From: Pomphorhynchus laevis
Taxonomy: Eukaryota > Acanthocephala > Palaeacanthocephala > Echinorhynchida > Pomphorhynchidae
Direction: 5' to 3'
NCBI GenBank assembly: GCA_012934845.2
Contig: WNNJ02002543.1
Location: 124,001-188,000, forward strand
Length of the DNA stretch: 64,000 nt
The notes under the pieces are model-generated. The model saw only the letters and a program-made list of their open reading frames with translations, was not told the DNA's origin and ran no database searches. Each line of letters starts with the position of its first letter. Within the stretch, counting starts at the first letter, position 1. The position numbers and the translations under genes are program-made. Of the stretch, positions 12,169-22,889 are shown piece after piece.

Positions 12169-12832
12169 GACTGGCAATGCTGGAATGGCAGCACATAGCA
12201 TGAATCCAAGCAATCTAGGTCATTTAACTTAATATTATTGCATTTAATTTCTTCTAATTAAATATTTTCTAACATTCGTGTTAAAGTTGTAGATAATTTG
12301 ACTTAATAAATATCATAGTGAGGATCGAGACGTTGTTGAAATAATCAATTTGTCTCTGGTCTTTGGTTGGTCACTGTTACGATAATAAAGTACATATAAT
12401 TTCTATTCATCATATGACTATTGATAAAACATGATTTTAAGATAGAACATAATCAAATTATATCCAATAAAAAATTTCAACGCTAATTACATCCAAAGCA
12501 ACTTACATGCGATAATTACGTTTAATTAAAATCATCTTAGCCAGTCAAATGCAATGCTATTATGTCATTCAATTCAGTCAATACTTTCTACAATACAGCC
12601 ATTGATCCACTAATTTCCATTTTAAGTAACCGTTTTAAGTAACAGGTTAACTATCACAGCACAAACTTAATTAATTAATTAATAAACAGCTCAAATTGCA
12701 TGCAAATTAATTATCATGTAAACTGAATTTGTTAAATGTATAAATATAATTCAAAATTTGTTTATGAGTAGATATATGACGCTTTTGTTTCGTTTAATAC
12801 TTTTAAAGATGACACGAATTACTCAACTTTTG

Positions 12833-14530
12833 TTAGGGCTTACATCGCCCGATCATTCTCGGATATAGGCATACATCTCTAATGTGCTGACGATTGGTTA
12901 ACCATGTCAAATATCTTTCCATTCCCAACCCATATCCACCGTGGGGAAAATCTCCAAACTTTCTTTGATCCAGGTACCAATAGTAATTCTCAGGATTGAT
13001 ACCATGTTTCACAAATGCCTCCGATAACTGCTCATGACCAGTCATACGTATTGATCCACCGACCACTTCACCAACACCAGGAAGTAATACATCCACGGAC
13101 TCTGTGAGATGAGTCTCAATTAAATGGCGTTGCATGTAAAATGCTTTCAAATGAACAGGAAAACGACACAGTAATATTGGTTTATTGATTGTGTCCACCA
13201 TTTTCCTTTCAGGAGCTTCGGTAATGTCATCGTCTTCAGTAAAATCAGTGCCATCCTCCTTTTTAATATCATTCTTAATTAGATATTTAATTGCCTCACT
13301 ATGATCCATTTTAACAAATTTGCCTTCCAATATGGAAGTTAGTTTGTCTAGATTGCCAGCATATATATTATTTAATAGTTCGAGTGCTTCTGGATGTTTC
13401 AGCACTCGTTGTGTAACATCCTTAATCAAGAATTCTATAGCTTCCAACAGTTCATGGAAGTTTATAAACGCAAGTTCAGCTTCAACATGGCAATACTCAG
13501 ACAGATGCCTTCTAGTGCGAGATGCCTCTGCACGATATGATTGTTGTATACAAAATACATTTCCCAAAGCAGGACAGGCAGTTTCCAAATAAAGTTGAGA
13601 TGACTGAGTTAGATATGCAGTCTCACCGAAATAGTTAAACGAAAACAGTGTCGACCCTCCTTCGACCTGAGTTTGTACCATAGTTGGTGGAAAAACTTCA
13701 TAGTATCCATTTGCAAAGTAATGATCTCTAAAGCATTGAGTTACGATTGATCGAAGACGTAATATTCTGCTAATTGTTTCACCTCGAATTAAAATATGCC
13801 GATTATCAAGTTGTGCGTCGATTGAAGTTTCTTCGTTAATTTTCGCGCTCGCTCCACCTGCAGGAGCCAATCCTATTAAATCCCAGAAATCAACTTCGAT
13901 TTCCCTATTACCTGGAGCATTGTGACCTTCTGGTACCTGTCGAATGGTGCCGAAAATACAAATAGATGACTCAGTGGTTAGAACACATGCATTGTAGCAT
14001 CTACATAAATCATTTTGTAACATGCATTGAATAAAACCAGTTCCATCACGCAGTATTACAAACATAAGGGTTTTACCCTGTCTACGAATACGATGTGCCC
14101 ATCCGTACAATTCTATACGTGTTCCAATTTCAAATTGAAAAGCTTCTTTAATTTTACATTTTTTTGGTTCAGGTAAATCAAAGTTCTTATAGATTTCTAC
14201 TAATTTAGCTGCCTCTAAATTGCGATCACGTCTCTCTGCATCTGCTTGCTCACGCTCTCTGGTACTTTTGGCTTTTCGTAATTCCTCACGGTAAGCATTT
14301 TTCAACTTCTTCATTTGAGATTTACTAACTTCAACGAATTTTAATTCTCCATCTGCACACTGTTCGTGAAAAATCTTTTTCACTGATTCTCCATGAGATC
14401 TAAATGCTTGCATGTAGTTCTTGTAAGGCTTATCCTTTGACCCATCACCGATCATATCATCGCCCTTTTGATTTGATACATAAATGTCATCCAATGGAGG
14501 ACAAAATTCATCGCTTGAGCTATCAGACAT
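12833..14530 (-). CDS. NARS1: Cytoplasmic asparaginyl-tRNA synthetase, complete, single exon
   Basis: A 565-residue protein that ligates asparagine to tRNA-Asn in the cytosol (class IIb aminoacyl-tRNA synthetase). Domains in order: an animal-type N-terminal extension with DDIYVSN and GDGSKDKPYKN (about residues 13-47); a lysine/arginine-rich helical linker (70-115); an OB-fold anticodon-binding domain (about 135-220) with GWAHRIRRQGK and FVILRDGTG; then the class II catalytic domain. Motif 1 is YYEVFPPT (about 276), motif 2 is SYRAE..TRRHLSEY (331-346), and motif 3 is GYGLGMERYLTWL (532-544). GEVVGGSIRM, which lines the active site, is also present. Length is close to the human protein (about 548). 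I chose the ATG at 14530 rather than an in-frame ATG seven codons upstream, because a splice-acceptor-like TTTTTGTAG lies immediately before it and the MSDSS start resembles the family. No frame damage; retained function is likely. The lack of coding introns is unusual for an animal gene. Confidence 0.95.
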   Translation of the reverse strand: MSDSSSDEFCPPLDDIYVSNQKGDDMIGDGSKDKPYKNYMQAFRSHGESVKKIFHEQCADGELKFVEVSKSQMKKLKNAYREELRKAKSTREREQADAERRDRNLEAAKLVEIYKNFDLPEPKKCKIKEAFQFEIGTRIELYGWAHRIRRQGKTLMFVILRDGTGFIQCMLQNDLCRCYNACVLTTESSICIFGTIRQVPEGHNAPGNREIEVDFWDLIGLAPAGGASAKINEETSIDAQLDNRHILIRGETISRILRLRSIVTQCFRDHYFANGYYEVFPPTMVQTQVEGGSTLFSFNYFGETAYLTQSSQLYLETACPALGNVFCIQQSYRAEASRTRRHLSEYCHVEAELAFINFHELLEAIEFLIKDVTQRVLKHPEALELLNNIYAGNLDKLTSILEGKFVKMDHSEAIKYLIKNDIKKEDGTDFTEDDDITEAPERKMVDTINKPILLCRFPVHLKAFYMQRHLIETHLTESVDVLLPGVGEVVGGSIRMTGHEQLSEAFVKHGINPENYYWYLDQRKFGDFPHGGYGLGMERYLTWLTNRQHIRDVCLYPRMIGRCKP

Positions 14531-14545
14531 TCTACAAAAATAAAT
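14531..14545 (-). promoter_or_regulatory. Putative splice acceptor just upstream of the AsnRS start codon
   Basis: Reading the minus strand, TTATTTTTGTAG is followed by a single A and then the start ATG. A T-rich tract ending in AG fits a 3' splice site of either a 5'-UTR intron or a spliced-leader trans-splice. Sequence alone cannot tell which. Confidence 0.45.
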
Positions 14546-14737
14546 TATCACAATTATAGTGGTTTCAGTTTCAATACAATTTTAATTGAAATAAATATGT
14601 TCATCCTGATCTATATTTAATTTATTTTTATTACTGGAACAATTATGAAGAGAAAACGTGACATGGAATAATTGAAATGTTAGGGTGTGATGTACCACGT
14701 CAATTTTATATCATTTCACTTCGTAAATGATACACAG

Positions 14738-14817
14738 AGTGCATGCTACATGCACTTTGCTGCATTCACAAATAGCATACACTTTTTGTGAATGTCTTAG
14801 CATTCACAAAGTGCATG
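14738..14817. repeat. Nested inverted repeats upstream of AsnRS
   Basis: Three perfect inverted pairs overlap here: AGTGCATG/CATGCACT (14738-14745 with 14749-14756), CATGCACTTTG/CAAAGTGCATG (14749-14759 with 14807-14817), and CATTCACAAA/TTTGTGAATG (14763-14772 with 14785-14794). CATTCACAAA also recurs directly at 14801. The cluster sits 210-290 bp upstream of the AsnRS start codon. It could be a regulatory palindrome, the relic of a small inverted-repeat element, or a fold-back; nothing decides between these. Confidence 0.7.
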
Positions 14818-15175
14818 TTCACATGTGGTTTATTATTAATATTCATAAAAAATAACGAAAGAAGAAGACTAAAGAATTTTTTCAAATAATTTTTTATTGT
14901 TGTAATTTATTCAAAAACATTCAAATAAAACAAATGTTAAGCGTAAAATGTCCTATATCGGGCAACAGGTTTGCTAAAACATATCTTAATCGGCTGGCAA
15001 AGCATACACAGGTTGACCATGACAGACCAGAATACCATTACGGGCGTTCCATTCCTTGATCACGGGGCGCATAGTCGTCCCTCATGAGGGTGCTGCTTGG
15101 GTGATTTCCGATTAGATCCCTCCAATTCCCGAAACTCCAGGAATTGGCACCCACCATGGCAAAACCTATCATTCT

Positions 15176-15920
15176 TCAGATCCTGACAAGGTTATCAGCA
15201 TAATTTCTCTGGTGACGCTCAGAAATGACTTTTGCGACCCTCTTCACTAGCCGTTCAGTCTCCACACCCATGCCACCTTGAGTCGACACAATTAAGGGTA
15301 TAAATGTCGCGCGTTCTATAGCACCAATCCGCTCCGCGTACTTCTCATGCTTGTGATGTTCATGAAACTCTAAGGCGACAGTAGGGGCTATCGTGGCGTA
15401 CGAACGAGCATGAGAATTAAATATAGCTATGTCCAAGAAGAACCTCTCAGTTGCTACACCACACAGACCCGTGCATAACACATCCAATCAGGCGTTAGGG
15501 TCAGTCGTAGTAGTTTAGTGGGTGAATACGTCAGCAGATTCCGGTGGCGCTAATGTCAGTTCGATTTGTGACGTTGAACACACTTTGGAAACTACGTTTA
15601 CGAATGGGTAAATTGCCATATTATGGCTAATAATCGCTTTTCCCCCTCGCTTAAAAGACAATGCATGTGCGACGGAGTTTTGATCTCCACAGACAAATTA
15701 AACTCGCGCATCAATGATATCCCAGCCGTACCTGACGGGCAGTTCATCAAAAAATTCACGGTGGCTTAATCTAAACCTGCGATCATCGCACACTCTCGAT
15801 GAAAGTCAGTAAGACGCCCCTTTTGTGATGTTGCTTACTAGGTCATTAAAAGTCGCCTGTACTTTACGCATTGCCTCTTCACCATGTTTTTTGAGGTACC
15901 GAACCTCAGACATGGCTGCC
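15176..15920 (-). pseudogene. Retroelement C-terminal nuclease-like region, degraded
   Basis: The best open segment (15176-15487) contains FFLDIAIFN and, further on, a conserved FIPLIVSTQGGMG block. Upstream on the same strand, broken frames contain FRLSHREFFDELPVRYGW and a HALSFKRGGKAIISHN block. This arrangement (a zinc-like HALSCKxGG block, then a D-x-R/A-VFN strand, then FTPLVxSxxGG) is a recurrent C-terminal region of some animal retroelement polyproteins, probably a PD-(D/E)XK-type nuclease. I recognise the pattern from general knowledge but cannot name the element family. Stops and shifts between the blocks mark it as dead. Confidence 0.5.
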
Positions 15921-16214
15921 AGTTGCTTCCGTTCCAGTTCCGACGCTGGAACGGAGGCTTGACATCACATGTGAAATAACAATAAAACACATTCTGACTT
16001 ATTATTAAACTATTGAACATTATAAAATAGGTATTCTTTCAGAATTAGTAAGTGTTCATTTACGTGAGCTAAATTGAGCAAATGCATGCTACATCAACAT
16101 ATATATCATTTTGTAAATCTGGCCGCCTAAAAATAAGAAAAATGATACCATTTTCAAGGAATCATTAAAAAATGATCCCAAAAATGTCCCCCGCCATAAA
16201 GTTAGGGCTCGGAG

Positions 16215-18295
16215 ATACCCAATGTGTCTCCCCGCCATCAACGAAGAACGAAACGGAAGATCTCGCATCAGGTGGTGGAAATTAAAAGATAACGAGTCGA
16301 AAGTTAGCTCCCGTATACAACTTACACCTATAACAACGGTAAAGGAGACTTGGAAGGAGTAAAAGCCTTAATAACGCAAATAGCTCGAGAGATTCTCGGC
16401 AGTACAAAGACCGGCATACGACGAATAGACAGGACAACGTGGATGTGGACTGAAGATGTCAAAACTAAAGTCCGAGAAAAGAAACGTCGTTACTATGATT
16501 TTCTTGTAAACAATACCTCAGTAAATTAAATAAAATATAATGAGGCCAAACGAGTGGCAAAGAAGGCAGTAGCGATAACAAGGGCTAAGAAGTTTGAAGA
16601 GTTCTACAAGAAACTCGACACTCGTGAATGTGAGCGCGAAATATATATATGATTGATAGGAACAGACACCAGACGGATACAAGAAGCTGAAAACTTTTAC
16701 GGAATTCTTTTACAAAGTTCTGATTAGATGGCGTGATCATTTCATGAAAATTTCAAACAAAGAGTTCGAACATCCACCGATTCCATTTGTATCGCCTGTC
16801 GAAAGACCTGTTTCGCCCAAAACAGCCATTGAAGTCTAGAACGGCCTGCAACAAATAAAGTGCGGAAAATCGACAGGATTTGACGACCTGGCTGCCGAAC
16901 TTTGGAATTCCAAAAGCTGGAATCCTGCGGGATGGCTTGCGCAATTATTTAATCAGATAGTCATGGAAAGACCAGCACCAGCCGATTGGAGTTGCAGCAT
17001 ACCAATACCCATTTGGAAACAAAAGAGAAACTCAGCTGACTGCGATAACTACTGTCCATCCGTCTCCTCTCGCACACCATGAAAATATTCCAACACATAA
17101 TCAATGCAAGGATTCAAAGCATCATGGATTTGGACATAAACAAACGCGGTTTCGTCAAAAGTTGCGGTACTATTGACGCAGTACGCCTTCTTCTGTAAAA
17201 ACACCGTGAAAACCAAAAAGTCATTCACTTTGCTTTTCTTGATCTCGAGGTTTTCGATCGCGTCACACACGAGGTCATCTGGTATGCGTTGAAATGCTAC
17301 AAAATTTCCGAAGAGCTTGTTGAGTGAGTCAAGCTGTTATACAAAGGATCGACTAGTCGCATATGCACAGCAACTGGATGTTCGAAAGATTTCCAAATCA
17401 TCGTAGGGATACATCAGGGATCGACACATTCACCAATACTATTCATTCTCGTTATGAACGCGGTGACACACGACCTGAACATACAGATACCTTGGACGTT
17501 ACTATACGCAATCGACGTTATGATAGCGTCTGTTGACTAAAACGACCTTCAGAACCAGGTTAAGGCGAAGGGTACCCGGCTCAAACAGTTTGGTTTAAAC
17601 CTCAACGTCCGAAAAACCGAATATCTAACGACGGACACCGATGATGAACTTACGATCAAAATCGAGGAGCAAGACCTCATTCGGACGGCAACATTCAGAT
17701 ACCTTGAATCCACAATTAAAGCAGACAGCGATCTTCATACAGAGGTTTCGACTCGAATAAACGCAGCATGGATGAAGTGGCAGTCAGTAACCGGTGTCTT
17801 GAGCGATCCCAAGATTAAAGATCGCATAAAATCAAAAGTGTACAGGAAAGTAGTCAGACCCGTCGCGATATATGGCGCCGAATGCAGGCCAATGACCAAA
17901 CATGCAAAGCGTTGATTCGTAACAATGGAGGCCAAGATGTTGAGGTGGACCGCCGGAGCTACACGTATAGATCATATTCAAAAAAATGATCGCAGGGCAA
18001 ATTTGGTGTAGCGCCGATAAGATACAAGTTACCCGAAACTCGATTACGATGGTAAGGTCACGTTCTCAGCGCTGATAAAGACACATTGGCAAGGATAGAG
18101 TTCGACCTCAAAGTGGAAGGAAAGCGCCCGATAGGAAGACCAAAGCAGCGTTGAATCGACACAATAAACCGTGATTTAACTGACGTCGACCTGCAACCGA
18201 GAGATGCCGCAGACTGCATGAAGTGGAAAAGGTATTCAAAAGTAGCGAAACCCGCCACCATAAGGGACAAACGCTGAAGAAAAAGAAGAGTAAAT
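16215..18295 (+). mobile_element. RTE-clade non-LTR retrotransposon copy a, 5'-truncated and decayed
   Basis: From about 16215 this copy is nearly identical to the RTE copy at 22780-24472 up to about 16900. It then continues into RT-derived sequence, including a segment reading FGNKRETQLT-like in broken frames. It ends near 18280 with a KPATIRDKR-like C-terminus followed by a lysine-codon-rich tail, typical of RTE ORF2 endings. The endonuclease half is missing. Relative to copy b there is a short deletion near 16705 and an extra AT dinucleotide run near 16646. Frames are heavily interrupted. Confidence 0.75.
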
Positions 18296-20109
18296 GAAAA
18301 TGTTCACAATGTTAGCGTGTTAGCTTGGTTTTGGTTGATGACATTTTTAGAATCATTGACGCTGTTAATATTGTACCATCGTCATAACACATCTGCTAAA
18401 TGTTAACGACTGCTTATTCGATCAAAATAACTTGGTATATATAGCTAAAACATTTATCTATGGGCCGTTACTTTATCCGCAACCCGGATCACTTACTTAG
18501 TAGCTTCAGATAGACAGCTAAAATAAATCATTCTACTAGTTCTTTATTATTTATCACTTATATCACTTGTTAAAACAATAAAATTTTCGTTTTTAGTTAA
18601 TAAAACCCTATGAATGAAGCAAAAAAGAGCTGTAGTATACGGTATTTATGAAAATATATCACAGTGTTGGTATAACCGGTTTAATCAAATGAGATCAAAC
18701 ATTTGTAGATTAGTTAGTTCATGACCAAATTGACAGGCTGATAAAGCCATTTAAGAACTTGATTTTTAACGAATGATTTATATAACACTTTTGTAGCCTT
18801 TACTAACTCGCAGCATTTCAAGTCAATTTATGTTCAACGGACATGTATGTCTAGTATAACATGCTAATAACGTCATTCATCTTATTTGTTAAAACAATCA
18901 TTGTAACACTGAGGGGAGTAGGTTTAGACCACAGACGATGTGATTTTTTAACGACTTGTAAATATACAATAGATTGGATATGAAGGATCTGAATAGTGAT
19001 CCTCATTCACAATATTGATCGTGAAAATTTGCTATATTTAAATTTACGAAACATAGCAGATAAAAAATTTGAATCCTTAAAATCAGGATGAGGAATATTA
19101 ATGCAAAATCTGTATATATTAGCACTCATCTTGATTTTATAGGGTTATGGGGCACACAATTAAGTAAAGCCTACATTAATGCCAGTCAATGCTTAAGCAA
19201 CGAAGCTACTTCAATATGATCATGTAACGCGTTATGGATGGAAAGCCTTTTAAAAAATAATGACATTTTTATGTTGCCCCGAATTTGATATTTGTTAATA
19301 TATTGCTTAGTTTCGCCAAATTCGAATTATATTACATGCTGTAATATTAGATATTATTGCTAACGAACTTGTCAATATATACTGTTTAAGCTCAATTGAA
19401 CATAGTTGAATATTTCCACCTTATTGAATAGTTTTCAACAACACGACAAACTTGGTTGGAATTTAATAGTAGATTGTGCTTAACAACGGATCGTTGGTGA
19501 TAAAACGAAACGGTCATAATTTTAGATTTGATTGTACATTTGTTATGTTTCAAAAAGAATAATCCGTATTTTGGGTTCAATGCTTTGAATTCCATTTTAA
19601 GATTCACATCTTAATATTATCAAGTGCTATTAGATTACACGTAATTGTATTTAGTGTAAATACGTATATTTATTTTATTGTATTCAAAAAATATACAATA
19701 AAATATTCTTTTAAGATAAATGTATTATGGAGTAAATTAATTACACAATAAATTATGGATTTTTCGTGTCAACTTACAACAATATAACACATATTTCTAT
19801 CTTTAGTGTTTGGTGAAATTAAAGGTCCATTAATTTCTATAATTAAAATACAAACTGCTTAATAAACCTTTTATTTGCTGTAAAATATAAAATTCCAGAT
19901 TTCTATAGTTGTTCTCTTTAGTCAACAATGGAGGAAGTTGTTTATTGTCGAAAAATGGCATTGTTTCCTAGTAGAAATATCTTGAATGCATATCATTTCA
20001 TAGTAAACAAAAATGAAAAAAAATATCTAAAGTTAATAGCAACTGATGTTGATCCAAGCTTTTTTATTTGGAATTTTTGGACATGACCAAAAAAACACAA
20101 ATTTTTATA

Positions 20110-20187
20110 TTTCGCTAGCTGCTACTAGCATCATCTAAAACATAATCAAGTACATTTTGTTTCTGATGATGCTAGCAGCTAGCAAAG
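20110..20187. repeat. Inverted pair of hammerhead-core-like motifs
   Basis: On the plus strand, CTGATGA (20163-20169), T, and stem GCTAG/CTAGC with a 3-base loop are followed by AAAG where GAAA would be expected. On the minus strand, a related unit has stem GCTAG/CTAGC followed by an intact GAAA (20110-20113), but its first box is altered to TAGATGA. Both match the unit at 9105-9132. Neither shows a complete ribozyme. Confidence 0.35.
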
Positions 20188-20520
20188 TATAACATTAATT
20201 AGTATTTTATTGATATTGCCCCAAAATTCGAAAAAAAAGAAGCATTTACTTTTAAATACCATTATCCTTAGCTCTTCAATGTAATTATTATGCTATTAGA
20301 AAAGTTTAGATTATTTACAGAAACATCAGATCAGCTGAGTCTACTATATTTTGTACTATATATAAAGTAATAATAAAAATAAATAATTATAAATAATAAA
20401 TAATTATATATGATTTTATAAAATTCATATATGCAATGTTCAAATTTAAAATTGAAATTAAAAACAAAAATCAGTTTTATGAATATCCTAATAACAGATA
20501 TACGATGTATTTGAATAAAG

Positions 20521-20612
20521 AATATAGGTCATCAGGAGGAACTGCTATGTTATAGATTTCGTCTTATATTACTCGACCCAACATAGCAGCGCGGCCAAAT
20601 ATACACTAATTT
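20521..20612 (-). mobile_element. Isolated 3' tail of the YIDD retroelement (antisense)
   Basis: The reverse complement carries the same ordered words as the tails at 60201, 56066, 57163 and 27241: CTGCTATGTTGGG, a stem strand, GAAA, AACATAGCAG, CCTGATGA, then the partner stem strand. Only the tail is present, with no RT. It provides the strongest compensatory changes for the predicted helix. Confidence 0.7.
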
Positions 20613-22787
20613 CTTTATCGAATATTATTTAATCGAGAAATGAATAAAATTATTAATTTGTAAAAAAAAACAAATTCAAAGTTACTTACAACATCATAAC
20701 CATTTTGTAACAATTTTCTTTATTAAAGAGCATTAGTAATTTATAAATTCTTTTGGTTATTCATGCATTTATATAACATTGATAGACTGTGTGTAGTTAA
20801 CAAGTGCGAGTATCCGTGAAATATTACATTTGGTTGTTTTAACGATATAGAAAAAAGATAATGTAGATGTGTTGGTACGCGAATAATGTAAAATTAATTA
20901 ATACTGTCGCATATATGTTTCTCTTCCCGATAAGGTATTTTCAAATATCCAAATGGTAATTGATATGAAGTAGCAAACTCTGGAGTACATAACATTTTAT
21001 ACACTTCTCAATCCAGTGTCCGAATTAAGGAACATTGCATATTTAAGAACATATAGTGTATGTGTACAAAGTAGTAAATATTCATGTGCTGATTCACTCC
21101 GTAAAAATCTCTTGTTAGATAACGCAGTTGCCGGCTTGTTATTTGCTTAAAGATTAAAGTTCTTTACATAAGGAAGATATAAAAGTGATCTCAGAGCTGG
21201 TAACTCATGTAGTCGGAATGATCTAGCTATGAAAGCTCATCACATAGATAGAATGGAAAGAATGAAAAAGGCTATGGGAATGAACATTTAAAGCTTACAT
21301 TACATGCTTAAGAAATTTTTATAAGAATTTACAAGTAACCAAATACTTTACAGGCCGAAACTTAAAAACGAACAAAGTAAATAAACAGATGGAAATACAA
21401 GTTTCCATCGGCAGATTCAAAACTGTCTATCCTGAGACGGCATCTATAACTCTGGACTTAATTGTTTTTAATGTTTCCATCAAATATTCGAGAAACGAAT
21501 AAAATATTCATTCCGTCGTCTTCAAATGATTTCAATGAAGTTTGTCGTACACCACCTCACATGCGTTTCCATCGTAAAATTGCTTCAGACATTGAGAATT
21601 TCAAGAAATATATCATTTGTAATTAAAAATGAATGTCCAAGATACAATAGGTTGACGTTTTTTGAGTAATGATACAAAAGACGTTGGAATCATTGCATCA
21701 TGTAAATACATTAATTCTTGCTTAATGATTAACGGATAATTTGATAGGTTCAGCTTTTTGATATATTATATTAAACGTTTAGTCAAACATTTTCGTCCTT
21801 CAAAGCACAAGTATTCATAAAGAGAATTTTCTTTCGATTAGATTTGCATGAACCTTTAACAGATAAATACCTATGACTACAATAAAATAATTCCTAACTA
21901 AATATAGATCCAAAAATGATCTACGTCATTTGTTAAGTATTCTATCTACTCCAAACGAGAATGTAGTCAGCATGATTTAGTCAAGTCCATTCTGAAATTG
22001 ACACATCTTGAAGTGAGGTCTTTTATGTTAGAAAGTCTTTTATTCATTGCAATAAGATTGTTTAATGGCAGTGTTCATCAGTTTCTCAGCATTTCAGCAT
22101 AATCTTCCAATCGTATGCTTACCAACTACAAATATCAGTATGTTCGATAAATAAAGCTGAGTGTTGAAATCACCTTCAACTATAAATTAATCACGGGAGT
22201 ATACGTTCGATATGATTGTCTTACTCGAAGCATATTCATTTAAAACTGTTCAGTTTGCCTTCATTTCTTTTAAACGAATTAAGACCATTCTATCTGAGAT
22301 AGGTTTCAATATATGATACACATTGACGAATTAAAACGAATGAGGATATCAATACCTGATAGCTCAATACTTAAGTGTCTTAAAATCAGCATAATATGTT
22401 GTGTAATTTTCGACTTTGTGAAGAATCTCAATGCCAAAGCTCCCAGTATCAGAAAGACGACATTATGAGATCACAAGAATATCAAAAGTTTGTGTTAGCA
22501 TTGCCAATTGACAAGTTGCTGAGTGTTTTCAGTTACTGAGCACTTAAGGTTAATGATCCAGTTACTAAGTAGCCCGATTGTTTTGATAACTAAGTGTAGA
22601 AAGACACGCTTGCAATTTGTCTGGAAAAGCGACGGAAACTCAATTGGTTAGAAACAAAGCTGATATTGTGCAATTGAATTGTAATAAGTCGATCTAATGT
22701 GGTTGAGTATGGGCTGAGATACCACATGAGTTTGCCTCACATGAATTAACAATATATCCCTATTATAGTAAAGGAACATATTTAAAC

Positions 22788-22850
22788 ACCGCCATGGCCG
22801 GTCCCGAGCCCGTGCTGAGAAAGGAGGAGGGTTGATGATAGGCTTTGTTA
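22788..22850 (+). promoter_or_regulatory. GC-rich RTE leader, possible structured 5' end
   Basis: A GC-rich island in AT-rich surroundings contains GCCATGGCCGGTCCCGAGCC and, further on, GGAGGAGGGTTG. It lies just upstream of the RTE endonuclease. RTE elements in several animals are known to begin with HDV-like self-cleaving ribozymes. I could not derive a complete double pseudoknot by eye, so this is only a candidate. Confidence 0.35.
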
Positions 22851-22889
22851 TAAGCCAATCGTAAAACACCCCGTCTCATCAAATCATGA

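Larger units (their letters stand above)
9086..12832. other. AT-rich intergenic region, no gene seen
   Basis: No convincing coding sequence. It holds a diverged local repeat (about 9225-9270 and 9738-9790, both with an ACATTAG..TTATT..AAAAT..TTGTTCG core). A segment at about 9290-9360 recurs at about 21255-21330. There is also a hammerhead-core-like word at 9105-9132 and a 43-bp tandem repeat at 12041-12168. The 60-codon frame at 10358-10540 has no recognisable features and is probably chance. Confidence 0.6.
18300..22640. other. AT-rich intergenic region, no gene seen
   Basis: No supported coding sequence. Contents: an imperfect inverted repeat of about 18 bp (about 19075-19092 with 19125-19143); the hammerhead-like inverted pair at 20110-20187; an antisense YIDD-element tail at 20521-20612; and a segment at about 21255-21330 shared with 9290-9360. 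Confidence 0.6.

Noticed and set aside
13320-13592. Ninety-codon frame opposite the AsnRS coding strand
   Set aside because: It is the antisense shadow of a well-conserved coding region.
15000-15130. GC-richer stretch that might be an rRNA or small RNA gene
   Set aside because: No match to rRNA or snRNA core sequences that I know, and it borders retroelement remnants; probably untranslated retroelement sequence.
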